DNA from: Flavobacteriales bacterium
GTDB lineage: Bacteria > Bacteroidota > Bacteroidia > Flavobacteriales > Flavobacteriaceae
DNA: 39,335 nucleotides
Assembly (NCBI GenBank): GCA_017302935.1
Contig: JAFLBT010000010.1
Location: 1-39,335, forward strand
Reading direction: 5' to 3'
Position numbers and translations under genes: made by a program. Under the pieces are notes generated by a model that was not told where the DNA came from, did no database searches, and saw only the letters and a list, made by a program, of their open reading frames with translations. The number at the start of each line of letters is the position of its first letter. Position 1 is the stretch's first letter. Below are positions 9,524 to 18,459 of this stretch, in pieces.

Positions 9524-9955
9524 TTATTGCATTGGACCTACTTTTTTCTTTTCTAAAACATTGTTTTCTACTCTTTCTAATACTTCGCCTTTTATTTTTA
9601 GGTGTACTTTTCCGCCTTCTACATTCACCGCATTGGTTTCAACGGTAATACTTTTTCGGATGGGACCAGTGGCCATATTGTATTTTACTTCTATTTTATC
9701 CGATTTTCCGGGCATAATAGGTTCTTTAGGTTTGGATGGAACAGTACAACCACATGTAGATTGAACATTAGTTACAATAAGTGGGGCATCACCGGTATTG
9801 GTAAATTCAAATACACGAACACCATTGTCTTGATCTTTATATACTTTACCGTAGTCGATGGTGTTGTCTTTTGCTTTGAATTCAATTTTTGGTCCTTTTT
9901 GGGCAAAACTGATGAAGCAAAACAATAAAAGGAAAAGGGTAATTTCTTTTTTCAT
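9524..9955 (-). CDS. DUF1573 secreted protein
   Basis: A 143-residue protein with a signal peptide (residues 1-18, ending SFAQ) and a single immunoglobulin-like beta domain of the DUF1573 type. The family signature is visible: IDYGKVYKDQDNGVRVFEFTN, then GDAPLIVTNVQSTCGCTVP at about 57-75 with its Cys-Gly-Cys, then PGKSDKIEVKYN. DUF1573 proteins are common in Bacteroidota; their role is not established, but the fold suggests protein or ligand binding in the periplasm. The C-terminus is charged and short. It is the first gene of a possible two-gene unit with the PNGase F-like gene, although a terminator separates them. Confidence 0.92.
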   Translation of the reverse strand: MKKEITLFLLLFCFISFAQKGPKIEFKAKDNTIDYGKVYKDQDNGVRVFEFTNTGDAPLIVTNVQSTCGCTVPSKPKEPIMPGKSDKIEVKYNMATGPIRKSITVETNAVNVEGGKVHLKIKGEVLERVENNVLEKKKVGPMQ

Positions 9956-9976
9956 GGTCTTAGTTTTTGGGTGTTG

Positions 9977-10006
9977 TAAAATTACTTTTTTTTATTCAAA
10001 ATACAA
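9977..10006 (-). promoter_or_regulatory. DUF1573 gene promoter (TTG - 19 - TAATTTTA)
   Basis: TAATTTTA at 9977-9984 is one base from the -7 consensus and TTG at 10004-10006 lies 19 bases upstream. Confidence 0.55.
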
Positions 10007-10042
10007 ATAGCAAAATCATTTTTAATACTCTTTCGAAATGCT

Positions 10043-10050
10043 TACTTTTG
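10043..10050 (+). promoter_or_regulatory. valS promoter -7 box (TACTTTTG)
   Basis: Exact TAnnTTTG match 61 bases before the ATG. No TTG at the usual upstream distance. A TTGTTACAA palindrome follows at 10055-10063, around the start site. Confidence 0.6.
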
Positions 10051-10111
10051 TCAATTGTTACAAAAATCAGACCAATTGTGATAAAATTGTTAACTTTTTA
10101 ATTTTCGATAC

Positions 10112-12745
10112 ATGTCTATTCCTGCTCAATTTGATGCCAAAGAAGCCGAAAAAAAGTGGTATGATTACTGGATGAAGAATAACTATTTTTATTCTACTCC
10201 AGATCATCGAACGCCTTATACCATAGTAATTCCGCCACCAAACGTGACTGGAGTCTTGCACATGGGCCACATGTTAAATAACACCATCCAAGATGTATTA
10301 ATTAGAAGAGCTCGTTTAAAAGGATTAAATGCTTGTTGGGTACCGGGAACAGATCATGCTTCTATTGCAACAGAAGCAAAAGTTGTAGCGAAATTAAAAG
10401 CGGAAGGCATTTCAAAAGAGAGTTTGACACGAGAAGAATTCCTAAAACATGCCTGGGAGTGGACGGATAAACACGGTGGAATCATTTTAGAGCAGTTAAA
10501 GAAACTTGGTTGTTCCTGTGATTGGAGTCGAACTAAGTTTACGATGGATGATGATATGAGTGCTTCGGTAATCAAATCGTTTGTTGATTTATACTATAAA
10601 GGAATGATTTACAGAGGTTATCGAATGGTGAATTGGGATCCTGAAGCCAAAACGACCCTTTCTGATGAAGAAGTAAACTACGAAGAACGTCAAGGAAAAT
10701 TATATTTTCTTCAATATAAAATTGAGGATTCTAATGAGTTCGTAACCATTGCTACCACCAGACCGGAGACCATTTTGGGCGATACTGCCATCTGTATTAA
10801 TCCAAATGATGAGCGTTATACCCATTTAAAAGGTAAAAAAGCGATTGTTCCTATTTGTAATCGTGTTGTTCCGATTATTTTTGATGAGTATGTGGACATG
10901 GAATTTGGAACTGGGTGTTTAAAAGTAACACCCGCTCATGATGTAAATGACAAAGAATTAGGCGAAAAACATCAATTAGAAGTCATTGATATTTTTAACG
11001 ATAATGCAACTTTGAATCATCATGGAATGCATTATGCAGGAAAAGATCGATTTGTGGTGCGTGACGAAATTGCAAAAGAATTAGAGCAATTGGGACACAT
11101 GCTTAAAATTGAAAACCATATCAATAAAGTAGGTACTTCAGAAAGAACAAAGGCAGTTATTGAACCGCGACTTTCTGATCAGTGGTTTTTGAAAATGGAT
11201 GAAATGGTGAAGCCGGCCTTAAAAGCCGTATTGGAAACCGAAGAAATCAAATTATATCCCAACCGTTTTAATAATACGTACAGACATTGGTTAGAAAATA
11301 TCAGAGATTGGAATATTTCCAGACAGCTTTGGTGGGGGCAACAAATTCCGGCCTTTTATTATGGAGAAGGAAAGGAAAAATTTGTTGTAGCCGAAACTAA
11401 AGAAAAAGCTCTTGTACTTGCTCAACAGCAATCTGGAAATGCCAATTTAAGGATGGAAGATTTGCGACAAGATGAAGATGCTTTAGATACTTGGTTTTCT
11501 TCATGGTTGTGGCCAATGGCTGTTTTTGGTGGTATTTTAGACCCGGAAAACAAAGACTTTAAGTATTATTATCCAACTAATGATTTGGTCACCGGCCCGG
11601 ATATTTTGTTTTTCTGGGTGGCTAGGATGATTTTTGCCGGATATGAATATACCGGAAAGAAACCGTTTTCAAACGTATATTTAACCGGTTTGGTTCGCGA
11701 TAAGCAAAGAAGAAAAATGTCTAAATCGTTAGGAAATTCACCTGATCCATTAGATTTGATTGACAAATATGGTGCAGATGGAGTTAGGGTAGGCTTATTG
11801 TTAAGTGCCTCTGCCGGAAATGATATTATGTTTGATGAAGAACTTTGTAGTAACGGGAAAGCATTTGCAAATAAAATTTGGAATGCTTTCAAATTAGTAA
11901 ACGGCTGGGAGGTAAGTGATGAAATCAAACAACCCGAAAGTTCGTCTATAGCAATTGATTGGTATGAAGCCAAATTAGAAAAAACATTGAACGAAATTGA
12001 AGATCATTTTGAAAAATATCGTTTGTCAGATGCACTAATGACCATTTATAAATTAGTTTGGGATGATTTTTGTTCATGGTTTTTAGAAATGATTAAACCG
12101 GGTTATCAACAACCAATTGATAGTGTAACTTATCAAAAAGCTATTTCATTTTTAGAAGCAAATTTAAAATTGTTACATCCGTTTATGCCTTTCTTAACAG
12201 AAGAAATTTGGCAACACATCGCAACTCGTACAAACGATGAAGCCTTGATTGTTTCTGAATGGCCAACGGTTTCTAATACAAATCAAGGTTTGGTTGACGA
12301 ATTTGAATTTACAAAAGAAGTGATTGCGGGAATTCGTACCATTCGAAAAGAAAAAAACATCACTTTTAAAGATGTTTTAGATGTAAAAGTAATCAACAAA
12401 GAAAAAGTATCGAATCGTTTTGATGTGGTTATTATTAAATTAGGGAACTTGTCAGGAATTGATGAAGTTACTGATAAAGTGAATGGTGCCTTAACTTTTA
12501 GAGTAAAATCAAACGAGTATTTTATTCCAATTGCCGGTTCTGTTAATGTTTCAGAGGAAATTGAAAAACTAGAGAGCGAGTTAGTTTACATAAGAGGTTT
12601 TTTGTCCTCAGTACAAAATAAGTTGTCAAACGAAAAATTTGTATCTGGAGCTCCGCAAAAAGTAATCGAAATGGAACGCAAAAAAGAAGCTGATGCTCTA
12701 GCAAAAATCGCTACAATCGAAGAAAGTTTAACCGCTTTGAAATAA
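10112..12745 (+). CDS. valS: Valine--tRNA ligase
   Basis: An 877-residue class I aminoacyl-tRNA synthetase that charges tRNA-Val. The ATP-binding HIGH motif is HMGH at residues 50-53, after PPPNVTGVL, and the KMSKS motif is at 535-539. Between them lies the editing domain that hydrolyses mischarged Thr-tRNA, with [23 protein letters not shown] is a typical Rossmann-fold stretch. The C-terminal 65 residues (from about [10 protein letters not shown]) form the tRNA-binding coiled coil of ValRS. Length equals that of other ValRS proteins. It is monocistronic with a -7 box upstream, and it shares a bidirectional terminator with the convergent superoxide dismutase gene. Confidence 0.98.
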   Translation: MSIPAQFDAKEAEKKWYDYWMKNNYFYSTPDHRTPYTIVIPPPNVTGVLHMGHMLNNTIQDVLIRRARLKGLNACWVPGTDHASIATEAKVVAKLKAEGISKESLTREEFLKHAWEWTDKHGGIILEQLKKLGCSCDWSRTKFTMDDDMSASVIKSFVDLYYKGMIYRGYRMVNWDPEAKTTLSDEEVNYEERQGKLYFLQYKIEDSNEFVTIATTRPETILGDTAICINPNDERYTHLKGKKAIVPICNRVVPIIFDEYVDMEFGTGCLKVTPAHDVNDKELGEKHQLEVIDIFNDNATLNHHGMHYAGKDRFVVRDEIAKELEQLGHMLKIENHINKVGTSERTKAVIEPRLSDQWFLKMDEMVKPALKAVLETEEIKLYPNRFNNTYRHWLENIRDWNISRQLWWGQQIPAFYYGEGKEKFVVAETKEKALVLAQQQSGNANLRMEDLRQDEDALDTWFSSWLWPMAVFGGILDPENKDFKYYYPTNDLVTGPDILFFWVARMIFAGYEYTGKKPFSNVYLTGLVRDKQRRKMSKSLGNSPDPLDLIDKYGADGVRVGLLLSASAGNDIMFDEELCSNGKAFANKIWNAFKLVNGWEVSDEIKQPESSSIAIDWYEAKLEKTLNEIEDHFEKYRLSDALMTIYKLVWDDFCSWFLEMIKPGYQQPIDSVTYQKAISFLEANLKLLHPFMPFLTEEIWQHIATRTNDEALIVSEWPTVSNTNQGLVDEFEFTKEVIAGIRTIRKEKNITFKDVLDVKVINKEKVSNRFDVVIIKLGNLSGIDEVTDKVNGALTFRVKSNEYFIPIAGSVNVSEEIEKLESELVYIRGFLSSVQNKLSNEKFVSGAPQKVIEMERKKEADALAKIATIEESLTALK

Positions 12746-12746
12746 A

Positions 12747-12776
12747 AAAAAGTCCCTCATTTTTGAGGGACTTTTC
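12747..12776. terminator. Bidirectional terminator between valS and the SOD gene
   Basis: AAAAGTCCCTCA pairs perfectly with TGAGGGACTTTT around a TTTT loop. It sits between convergent genes and can stop transcription from both. Confidence 0.92.
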
Positions 12777-12794
12777 ATTTGTATCTGGATACTA

Positions 12795-13574
12795 TTATTT
12801 TACTGCAGGTGTAACAGCTACTGCATATTTTTCGGCAACTTTATCCCAATTGACTACATTAAAAAATCCTTCTAAGTAATCTTTTCTTTTGTTTTGGTGT
12901 TTTAAGTAATAGGCGTGTTCCCAAACATCAACAGCTAAAATTGGTGTTCCTGTGTTTCCAACTTTTGTCATTAAAGGATTATCTTGATTAGCAGTAGTTA
13001 CAATGCTTAATTTCCCTGTTTTATCTAAAATTAACCAAGCCCAACCTGAACCAAATTGTTTCATTCCGGCTTCAACCAGTTGTGTTTTAAAATCGGCAAA
13101 ACTTCCAAAGTCTTTATTGATTGCTGCAGCTAAATCTCCTGTTGGTTCACCACCTTTGTTAGCACCCATTATTTCCCAAAAGAAATTGTGATTATAATAA
13201 CCACCACCATTATTTCTAACGGCTTTATTTTCTGGATCTAATTTTTTCAAAATATCTTCAATAGACATATTTGCCATTTCTGTTCCAGCAATTGCTTTGT
13301 TCAAATTATTAGCATAACCTAAATGATGTTTTGAATAATGAATTTCCATTGTTTTGGCATCAATATGAGGTTCTAAAGCATTATAAGCATAGGGTAGTGC
13401 AATCATTTGGAAAGCACCGCCTTCGTCAACTTTTACATCCGATGGATTACCCATTTCAACAATCACTTCTTCTTTTTCCGGTAGCGGAACTTCAACAACT
13501 TCTTCTAATTTTTTAGAATTATTACAACTTGCGAATAGAGCCATTAAACAAATGGCAGCAATATACTTTTTCAT
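12795..13574 (-). CDS. Exported lipoprotein superoxide dismutase, Mn-type residues
   Basis: A 259-residue Fe/Mn superoxide dismutase, longer than the usual 200 because of an N-terminal lipoprotein signal (residues 1-16, FASC, Cys17) and a charged linker to about 52. The metal ligands are visible as His79 (MEIHYSKHH), His129 (YYNHNFFW), Asp216 and His220 (DVWEHAYY). Gln197 in TTANQDNP and the glycines before the second ligand (GGGYYNH) match manganese enzymes rather than the iron type. It should remove superoxide outside the cytoplasm, anchored to a membrane with no surface-export signal. It is the last gene of a tight run after the acyl-CoA-binding gene, 4 bases away, following lipid-synthesis genes, so it may protect the envelope. 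Confidence 0.93.
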   Translation of the reverse strand: MKKYIAAICLMALFASCNNSKKLEEVVEVPLPEKEEVIVEMGNPSDVKVDEGGAFQMIALPYAYNALEPHIDAKTMEIHYSKHHLGYANNLNKAIAGTEMANMSIEDILKKLDPENKAVRNNGGGYYNHNFFWEIMGANKGGEPTGDLAAAINKDFGSFADFKTQLVEAGMKQFGSGWAWLILDKTGKLSIVTTANQDNPLMTKVGNTGTPILAVDVWEHAYYLKHQNKRKDYLEGFFNVVNWDKVAEKYAVAVTPAVK

Positions 13575-13578
13575 TTTA

Positions 13579-13851
13579 TTATTTTTTTTTAGTTAACAAT
13601 TCATTAATCATTTCAATGTATTTTTCTTTTGCTTCTTCTTCAGTTAAATGGCTAATTTGCATCCATGCATTTGTTTTAAAAGCATTACGCAAATCGTTAT
13701 TATTTAAATGTCTAAATTGAAAAGTGCCTTGTGTGGCTTGTTTGTAAAAAGCATAAATTCGCAACATCACATCTTGAGGTAGTTGCTCCTTCATATTTGA
13801 AGCATTTTCAAATGCTTCTTGAAAACGACTATCTAAATCTTTTTCACTCAT
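13579..13851 (-). CDS. Acyl-CoA-binding protein
   Basis: A 90-residue helical protein matching the ACBP family, which binds medium- and long-chain acyl-CoA in the cytosol. Visible family features are LPQDVMLRIYAFYKQATQG at 24-42 and the helix-4 region NAWMQISHLTEEEAKEKYIEMINELL. The usual KWDAW is altered to KTNAW. Length agrees with the eukaryotic ACBP domain. It sits 3 bases after psd and 4 bases before the SOD gene, and could carry acyl-CoA to the phospholipid pathway encoded upstream. Specificity cannot be read from sequence. Confidence 0.88.
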   Translation of the reverse strand: MSEKDLDSRFQEAFENASNMKEQLPQDVMLRIYAFYKQATQGTFQFRHLNNNDLRNAFKTNAWMQISHLTEEEAKEKYIEMINELLTKKK

Positions 13852-13854
13852 GCT

Positions 13855-14505
13855 TTATTTTTTGGCTAGGACAGTTTCACCACCTTTCACCACTTGATTA
13901 AGCGATACATTAAGATCTGTTCCCAAAGGTAAATATAAATCTACTCTAGAACCAAATTTTATAAAACCGGCATCATGTCCTTGCTTTACGTGCGTGCCTA
14001 CTTTTGCGTAATTCACAATTCTTCGAGCTAAAGCACCTGCAATTTGACGATATAAAATTTCGCCAAAAATTCTATTTTCTATAACCACAGTAGTTCTTTC
14101 ATTTTCAGTACTCGCCTTTGGATGCCAAGCTACTAAATATTTTCCCGGATGATATTTACTAAAGTTGATTTTTCCATTTACGGCATATCGGGTAACGTGA
14201 ACATTTATTGGTGACATAAAAATAGAAACCTGAAGACGTTTGTCATTAAAATATTCTGATTCAAAAACTTCTTCAATAACAACCACTTTTCCATCTACCG
14301 GTGCAATTACATGATTGTCATCGTTTTGGGTATATCTTTTCGGATTTCTAAAAAATTGTAAAACCAAAATTAAAAGAACCAGTCCAATAATTTGAACGGT
14401 CATTCTTAACCAAGTTAAACCAATAAATTCATCTGCCAATAAAACTAGGGCTGCTACAAAAACGGTAGTGCCTAAAATAATTTTTGCTCCTTCTTTATGA
14501 AACAT
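13855..14505 (-). CDS. psd: Phosphatidylserine decarboxylase proenzyme
   Basis: A 216-residue short-type phosphatidylserine decarboxylase that makes phosphatidylethanolamine at the inner membrane. The N-terminus has two hydrophobic segments (about 8-24 and 36-52). Conserved stretches are APVDGKVV at 68-75, MSPINVHVTRY at 97-107 and HPGKYLVAWHPK. The self-cleavage site that makes the pyruvoyl group is the Gly-Ser at 185-186 (IKFGSRVDLYLP). The start overlaps the end of cdsA by 11 bases, implying translational coupling of two consecutive lipid-synthesis steps. The phosphatidylserine synthase gene is not in the window. Confidence 0.96.
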   Translation of the reverse strand: MFHKEGAKIILGTTVFVAALVLLADEFIGLTWLRMTVQIIGLVLLILVLQFFRNPKRYTQNDDNHVIAPVDGKVVVIEEVFESEYFNDKRLQVSIFMSPINVHVTRYAVNGKINFSKYHPGKYLVAWHPKASTENERTTVVIENRIFGEILYRQIAGALARRIVNYAKVGTHVKQGHDAGFIKFGSRVDLYLPLGTDLNVSLNQVVKGGETVLAKK

Positions 14506-15301
14506 ACTTTAAAATTTGATAATATAAAAAAATGTAAGGGGCTACATAAATGATGCTATCCAAGCGATCCAAAAGGCCACCGTGTCCTGGCATAATTTTG
14601 CCACTGTCTTTTACCCCGGCAATTCTCTTGAATTTAGATTGAATTAAATCACCCAATGTTGCAAATATACTAACTAATATGGCTATTCCTATCCAAATAT
14701 TTACATTTGAAGTTTCAATATAGTGTTTAGCAATTAAAAAACTCATGCCAACACTAAAAAGAAGTCCGCCAAAAAATCCTTCTATTGTTTTTTTGGGAGA
14801 AATTCGCTCAAATAATTTATGTTTTCCAAATGATTTTCCAACCACATAAGCAAAGGTATCGTTGGTCCAGATCAATACAAAAATACCAATTAATATTTTG
14901 GGATTATAGCCTTTTACTCCAATAGGAATTTTTGTGATGATAATAAATGGAATAATGATATACCCAATTAAATATATCCATTTTTCAAGAGAAGATATTT
15001 TTTTTTCTTTTTTGTAAAATAAAAAAAACAATAATTTGACAGAAACAAAAAAACAACAAAATGTTAATATACTGTCGTAAATAGGTTTAAAATTTGATTT
15101 ATAAAAGATAGAAAATCCAACAATTGCCAATATTAAAGGAATGATGAAATGTAGTTTTACCAATTTACAAAATTCTAATACACCAATGGCCATAAAAAGT
15201 CCAAATAACCATAAAAAGGTAGTTTCAGAAAATAATATACAGCTTAATAGTAAAAGAATGTAAACTGCTCCCGATAATGCTCTTGTAAGCGTTTCATTCA
15301 T
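14495..15301 (-). CDS. cdsA: Phosphatidate cytidylyltransferase (CDP-diacylglycerol synthase)
   Basis: A 268-residue integral membrane protein with about seven or eight hydrophobic helices. It makes CDP-diacylglycerol from phosphatidic acid and CTP, the precursor of all glycerophospholipids. The CDP-DG synthase signature is near the C-terminus: RIAGVKDSGKIMPGHGG followed by LLDRLDSI, with the metal-binding acidic residues. The gene starts 1 base after the LUD gene stop and overlaps psd by 11 bases, so it belongs to one transcription unit. Length is close to the usual 265-285. Confidence 0.96.
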   Translation of the reverse strand: MNETLTRALSGAVYILLLLSCILFSETTFLWLFGLFMAIGVLEFCKLVKLHFIIPLILAIVGFSIFYKSNFKPIYDSILTFCCFFVSVKLLFFLFYKKEKKISSLEKWIYLIGYIIIPFIIITKIPIGVKGYNPKILIGIFVLIWTNDTFAYVVGKSFGKHKLFERISPKKTIEGFFGGLLFSVGMSFLIAKHYIETSNVNIWIGIAILVSIFATLGDLIQSKFKRIAGVKDSGKIMPGHGGLLDRLDSIIYVAPYIFLYYQILKYVS

Positions 15302-15302
15302 C

Positions 15303-15905
15303 TTAAAGATCTTCTAAAAGCAATAAGTATAGATTCTTGGCTGCACTACCATAATGAAGAAAGTCTTCTTCTTTTGCCTTTTCAAAATATTTTATGGTAG
15401 TAATGTTAGTAGGATAATCTTTTTCGTAACGTTTTTTGATTTCTCTTAAACCGTCGCTTTTACTTTCTAATATTTGACTGGTTGTAGCAAAAACAACAAT
15501 ATTGGCTGGCAATTCGTTTGGTTTATTTTGTTTTATTTGATTAGAAGTTAATAAAACGGAGCCTTCGTCTGCAATTAAATTTTCACAACTGGCCAATAAA
15601 AATTTTGGAGAGGTAACATTTTTATAAGTTAGTTTATTATCATCTAAAAAATGAAATAGCTTTGGTTCATAACATACGGCTTCACATTCAAACCAATCGT
15701 TTTCTTCTAAAATATTTAACAATTGTTCGTTTACTTCCTCTAAATTCTCGCAATAAAGAAATTTACCTCCATTTTTTTTAAAATTGAAAGTGAATAACTC
15801 ATCTACCGGAATTTTAATTTCGGGATTAAACGGACTCGCTTCTTTCTCTTTTTTGTCATCAGAAGCGTCATTTCCTGACCCAAACAGCTTTTTGAAAAGA
15901 CTCAT
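15303..15905 (-). CDS. LUD (LutC/YkgG-like) domain protein
   Basis: A 200-residue protein with a LUD domain, as in LutC of lactate utilisation, marked by LASCENLIADEGSVLLTSNQ and LPANIVVFATTSQI. The first 35 residues are a charged extension (MSLFKKLFGSGND). An upstream TTG at 15947 would extend the frame by 14 residues, but it lies inside the -7 box, so the ATG at 15905 is taken as the start. No lutA or lutB partner is nearby; the gene lies between ftsH and cdsA instead, an arrangement I recall in other Flavobacteriia. Its function there is unknown. It is the first gene of a five-gene run that includes cdsA, psd, the acyl-CoA-binding gene and SOD. Confidence 0.85.
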   Translation of the reverse strand: MSLFKKLFGSGNDASDDKKEKEASPFNPEIKIPVDELFTFNFKKNGGKFLYCENLEEVNEQLLNILEENDWFECEAVCYEPKLFHFLDDNKLTYKNVTSPKFLLASCENLIADEGSVLLTSNQIKQNKPNELPANIVVFATTSQILESKSDGLREIKKRYEKDYPTNITTIKYFEKAKEEDFLHYGSAAKNLYLLLLEDL

Positions 15906-15944
15906 ATAGTTTTGAACAATTCTTCTTATGTTATGGAAATCGTT

Positions 15945-15952
15945 CAAAGATA
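15945..15952 (-). promoter_or_regulatory. Promoter -7 box of the LUD-cdsA-psd operon (TATCTTTG)
   Basis: Exact consensus on the minus strand, 40 bases before the ATG at 15905. A TTG lies only 14 bases upstream, within the ftsH terminator hairpin, shorter than usual spacing. The box directly touches the T-run of that terminator. Confidence 0.65.
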
Positions 15953-15993
15953 AAAAAAACTCCTTTCAAAATCATAATGAAAGGAGTTTTTTT
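15952..15993 (-). terminator. ftsH terminator
   Basis: AACTCCTTTCA and TGAAAGGAGTT form an 11-bp stem with a T-run on both sides, 28 bases after the ftsH stop. Its distal T-run merges with the next operon's -7 box. Confidence 0.85.
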
Positions 15994-16020
15994 GATTTTT
16001 TTAAAAATCTTCTGATGTTT

Positions 16021-17973
16021 TTATTCGCCAACAGAAACATGAGCTTCATTTTCAAATGGACGTTTTCCGAAAATCATTTCTAAATCGTCTTTGAAAATCA
16101 CTTCTTTTTCAATTAAAATATCCGCTAAGCGAATTAACTTGTCTTTGTTATCTTCTAATAATTGTATAGCTCGTTGGTACTGACTCTCTATTAAAGTTGA
16201 AATTTCTTTATCAATGGTGATGGCTGTTTCTTCAGAATAGGGTTTCGAGAAATTATACTCACTTTGACCCGAAGAATCATAATACGTAATATTACCTAAT
16301 TTGTCATTCAAACCATAGATGGTAACCATTGCTCTTGCTTGCTTAGTTACCTTTTCTAAATCACTCAATGCTCCTGTTGAAATTTTATTAAAAATAACCT
16401 TTTCAGCAGCTCTTCCTCCCATAGTTGCACACATTTCATCCAACATTTGCTCCGGGCGAACAATTAATCGTTCTTCCGGTAAATACCAAGCAGCACCTAA
16501 ACTTTGTCCTCGAGGAACAATTGTAACTTTTACTAAAGGAGCAGCATGTTCCAACATCCAACTTACTGTAGCATGGCCGGCTTCATGCGTGGCAATAGCT
16601 CTTTTCTCATCTGGAGTAACTATTTTATTTTTCTTTTCTAAACCTCCTACAATTCGATCAACTGCATCAAGAAAATCTTGTTTGTCAACTGCTTTCTTGT
16701 TGTTTCTAGCTGCGATTAAGGCTGCTTCATTACAAACATTTGCAATATCTGCACCGGAAAAACCCGGGGTTTGTTTCGCTAAAAAGTCGGTATCCAAACC
16801 TTCTTCTTTTTTCAAAGGACCTAAATGCACCTCAAAAATTTCTTTACGTTCTCTAATATCCGGTAAGTCAACATAAATTTGTCTGTCAAAACGTCCGGCA
16901 CGCATCAATGCTTTATCTAACACATCAGCACGGTTGGTAGCAGCTAATACAATCACGTTTGTATTGGTGCCAAATCCGTCCATTTCTGTCAATAATTGAT
17001 TCAGCGTATTTTCTCTTTCGTCATTAGAACCAGAGAAATTATTTTTTCCTCTCGCACGACCCACTGCATCAATTTCGTCAATAAAAATGATGGAAGGTGA
17101 TTTGTCTTTAGCTTGTTTGAATAAATCTCTTACACGAGAAGCTCCAACACCCACAAACATTTCCACAAAATCAGAACCGGATAATGAGAAAAAAGGCACT
17201 TTTGCTTCTCCTGCAACCGCTTTAGCTAACAAAGTTTTTCCTGTTCCGGGAGGGCCAACTAATAAGGCTCCTTTAGGTATTTTTCCACCTAAACTGGTAT
17301 ATTTTTCTGGGTTTTTCAAGAATTCTACAATCTCTTGCACTTCTTCTTTAGCACCTTCTAAACCGGCAACATCTTTAAAAGTTACTTTCACATCCGTTTT
17401 TTCATCAAAAAGTTTTGCTCTTGATTTTCCAATGTTGAAAATTTGTCCACCGCCACCTCCGGCACCACCACCCGACATTCTTCGCATGATGATAATCCAA
17501 ATGACAACTATTAAAATGATGGGTAATAAATTTAGGAAAATACCTGACCAATTGTTTTTAACTAAAAAGTTATAATCATTGATTTTGTTTTCCTTTTTAG
17601 CATTTTCCAACTTTTCTTGGAATAATTTTTCTTCACCAATACTCGGTAAAAGATAGTGAGCACCTGTATTTTCACGTCCTAAAACATCTTTTACTACACC
17701 TTTGTGCTTGGCATCTTTAAGGACATCTTTTTTAATGTAAATTTCTGCTTCGCTAACGTTTTCACCTTTATTGTACACTAAAACTTTCTCTATTTCACCA
17801 TTTTCTAAATATTCATTAAATTTTGAAATGGATAATTTTCCGGGTTCCTGAAAAGAACTTCCACCGGAAATTACACTAATAAATACAAAAATTCCGGCAA
17901 CTATAAAATAAATGAGCCAGGGGTTAAATTTGAATTTGTTTGGGTTTGGAGTAGAATTATTTTCTTTAGCCAT
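16021..17973 (-). CDS. ftsH: ATP-dependent zinc metalloprotease FtsH
   Basis: A 650-residue membrane-anchored AAA+ protease that degrades membrane and regulatory proteins. Two membrane helices (about 18-36 and 147-164) flank a periplasmic domain. A Gly-rich linker ([10 protein letters not shown]) leads to the AAA module with Walker A GPPGTGKT at 240-247, Walker B IIFIDEID at 295-302, and the second region of homology ([20 protein letters not shown]). The zinc site is HEAGH at 463-467, with the third ligand Asp in [12 protein letters not shown]. It ends without the long acidic tail seen in some homologues. It follows rsfS by 25 bases and has its own terminator, so rsfS-ftsH is a likely operon. 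Confidence 0.98.
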   Translation of the reverse strand: MAKENNSTPNPNKFKFNPWLIYFIVAGIFVFISVISGGSSFQEPGKLSISKFNEYLENGEIEKVLVYNKGENVSEAEIYIKKDVLKDAKHKGVVKDVLGRENTGAHYLLPSIGEEKLFQEKLENAKKENKINDYNFLVKNNWSGIFLNLLPIILIVVIWIIIMRRMSGGGAGGGGGQIFNIGKSRAKLFDEKTDVKVTFKDVAGLEGAKEEVQEIVEFLKNPEKYTSLGGKIPKGALLVGPPGTGKTLLAKAVAGEAKVPFFSLSGSDFVEMFVGVGASRVRDLFKQAKDKSPSIIFIDEIDAVGRARGKNNFSGSNDERENTLNQLLTEMDGFGTNTNVIVLAATNRADVLDKALMRAGRFDRQIYVDLPDIRERKEIFEVHLGPLKKEEGLDTDFLAKQTPGFSGADIANVCNEAALIAARNNKKAVDKQDFLDAVDRIVGGLEKKNKIVTPDEKRAIATHEAGHATVSWMLEHAAPLVKVTIVPRGQSLGAAWYLPEERLIVRPEQMLDEMCATMGGRAAEKVIFNKISTGALSDLEKVTKQARAMVTIYGLNDKLGNITYYDSSGQSEYNFSKPYSEETAITIDKEISTLIESQYQRAIQLLEDNKDKLIRLADILIEKEVIFKDDLEMIFGKRPFENEAHVSVGE

Positions 17974-17998
17974 TAGTTATTTTCTTCTTTAGCAATTT

Positions 17999-18370
17999 TT
18001 AATTTTTATTTGGAATGGTTGTAATTTTAGCATCACCCCATAAACCTTCAATATTGTAAAATTCACGAACGTGTTTCTGAAAAACATGTACCACAATGTC
18101 AATATAATCCATCAAAACCCATTCAGCATTGTCTGTTCCTTCAACATGCCAGGGTTTATCTTTTAATTCTCGCGATACTAATTTTTGAACTGAATTGACA
18201 ATGGCATTCACTTGTGTATTTGAATTTCCGTTGCAAATGATAAAATAATCACAAACTGTATTTTCAATCTCTCTTAAATCTAAAATGTCGATATCATTTC
18301 CTTTAACTTCTTCAATTCCTTTGATGATGGTTACCAACAACTCGTCATTACTTACTTTTTTTTTCGCCAT
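17999..18370 (-). CDS. rsfS: Ribosomal silencing factor RsfS
   Basis: A 123-residue protein of the RsfS/Iojap (DUF143) family, which binds ribosomal protein L14 and blocks subunit joining when nutrients are low. Family stretches are DYFIICNGNSNTQVNAIVNSV at about 37-57 (central part visible as NSNTQ), KPWHVEGTDNAEWVLMDYID at about 77-96, and VVHVFQKHVREFYNIEGLWG at the C-terminus. Length is typical. It is the first gene of the rsfS-ftsH unit, transcribed divergently from birA, with its own TAACTTTG box. Confidence 0.96.
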   Translation of the reverse strand: MAKKKVSNDELLVTIIKGIEEVKGNDIDILDLREIENTVCDYFIICNGNSNTQVNAIVNSVQKLVSRELKDKPWHVEGTDNAEWVLMDYIDIVVHVFQKHVREFYNIEGLWGDAKITTIPNKN

Positions 18371-18390
18371 TTAATTGTTAAATATTTTCG

Positions 18391-18398
18391 CAAAGTTA
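18391..18398 (-). promoter_or_regulatory. rsfS-ftsH promoter -7 box (TAACTTTG)
   Basis: Exact consensus on the minus strand, 20 bases before the ATG, implying a very short leader. No TTG at the usual distance. It lies 14 bases from the divergent birA box. Confidence 0.6.
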
Positions 18399-18412
18399 TC
18401 AAATTTTGTGTT

Positions 18413-18420
18413 TATTTTTG
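18413..18420 (+). promoter_or_regulatory. birA promoter -7 box (TATTTTTG)
   Basis: Exact TAnnTTTG match on the plus strand, 39 bases before the ATG. No clear -33 TTG. Confidence 0.5.
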
Positions 18421-18459
18421 AGCCTTAACACAACTTTAGATTCTTTTTATTTTATTTAG

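Noticed and set aside
15906..15947. TTG start at 15947 for the LUD protein
   Set aside because: The TTG is part of the TATCTTTG promoter box, and the ATG at 15905 gives the expected N-terminus.
16319..16876. 185-residue open frame on the plus strand
   Set aside because: It lies wholly antisense to ftsH, has no family features, and follows from codon bias of the real gene.
17087..17575. 162-residue open frame on the plus strand
   Set aside because: Antisense to the ftsH AAA domain; its proline-rich part mirrors the glycine linker of FtsH.
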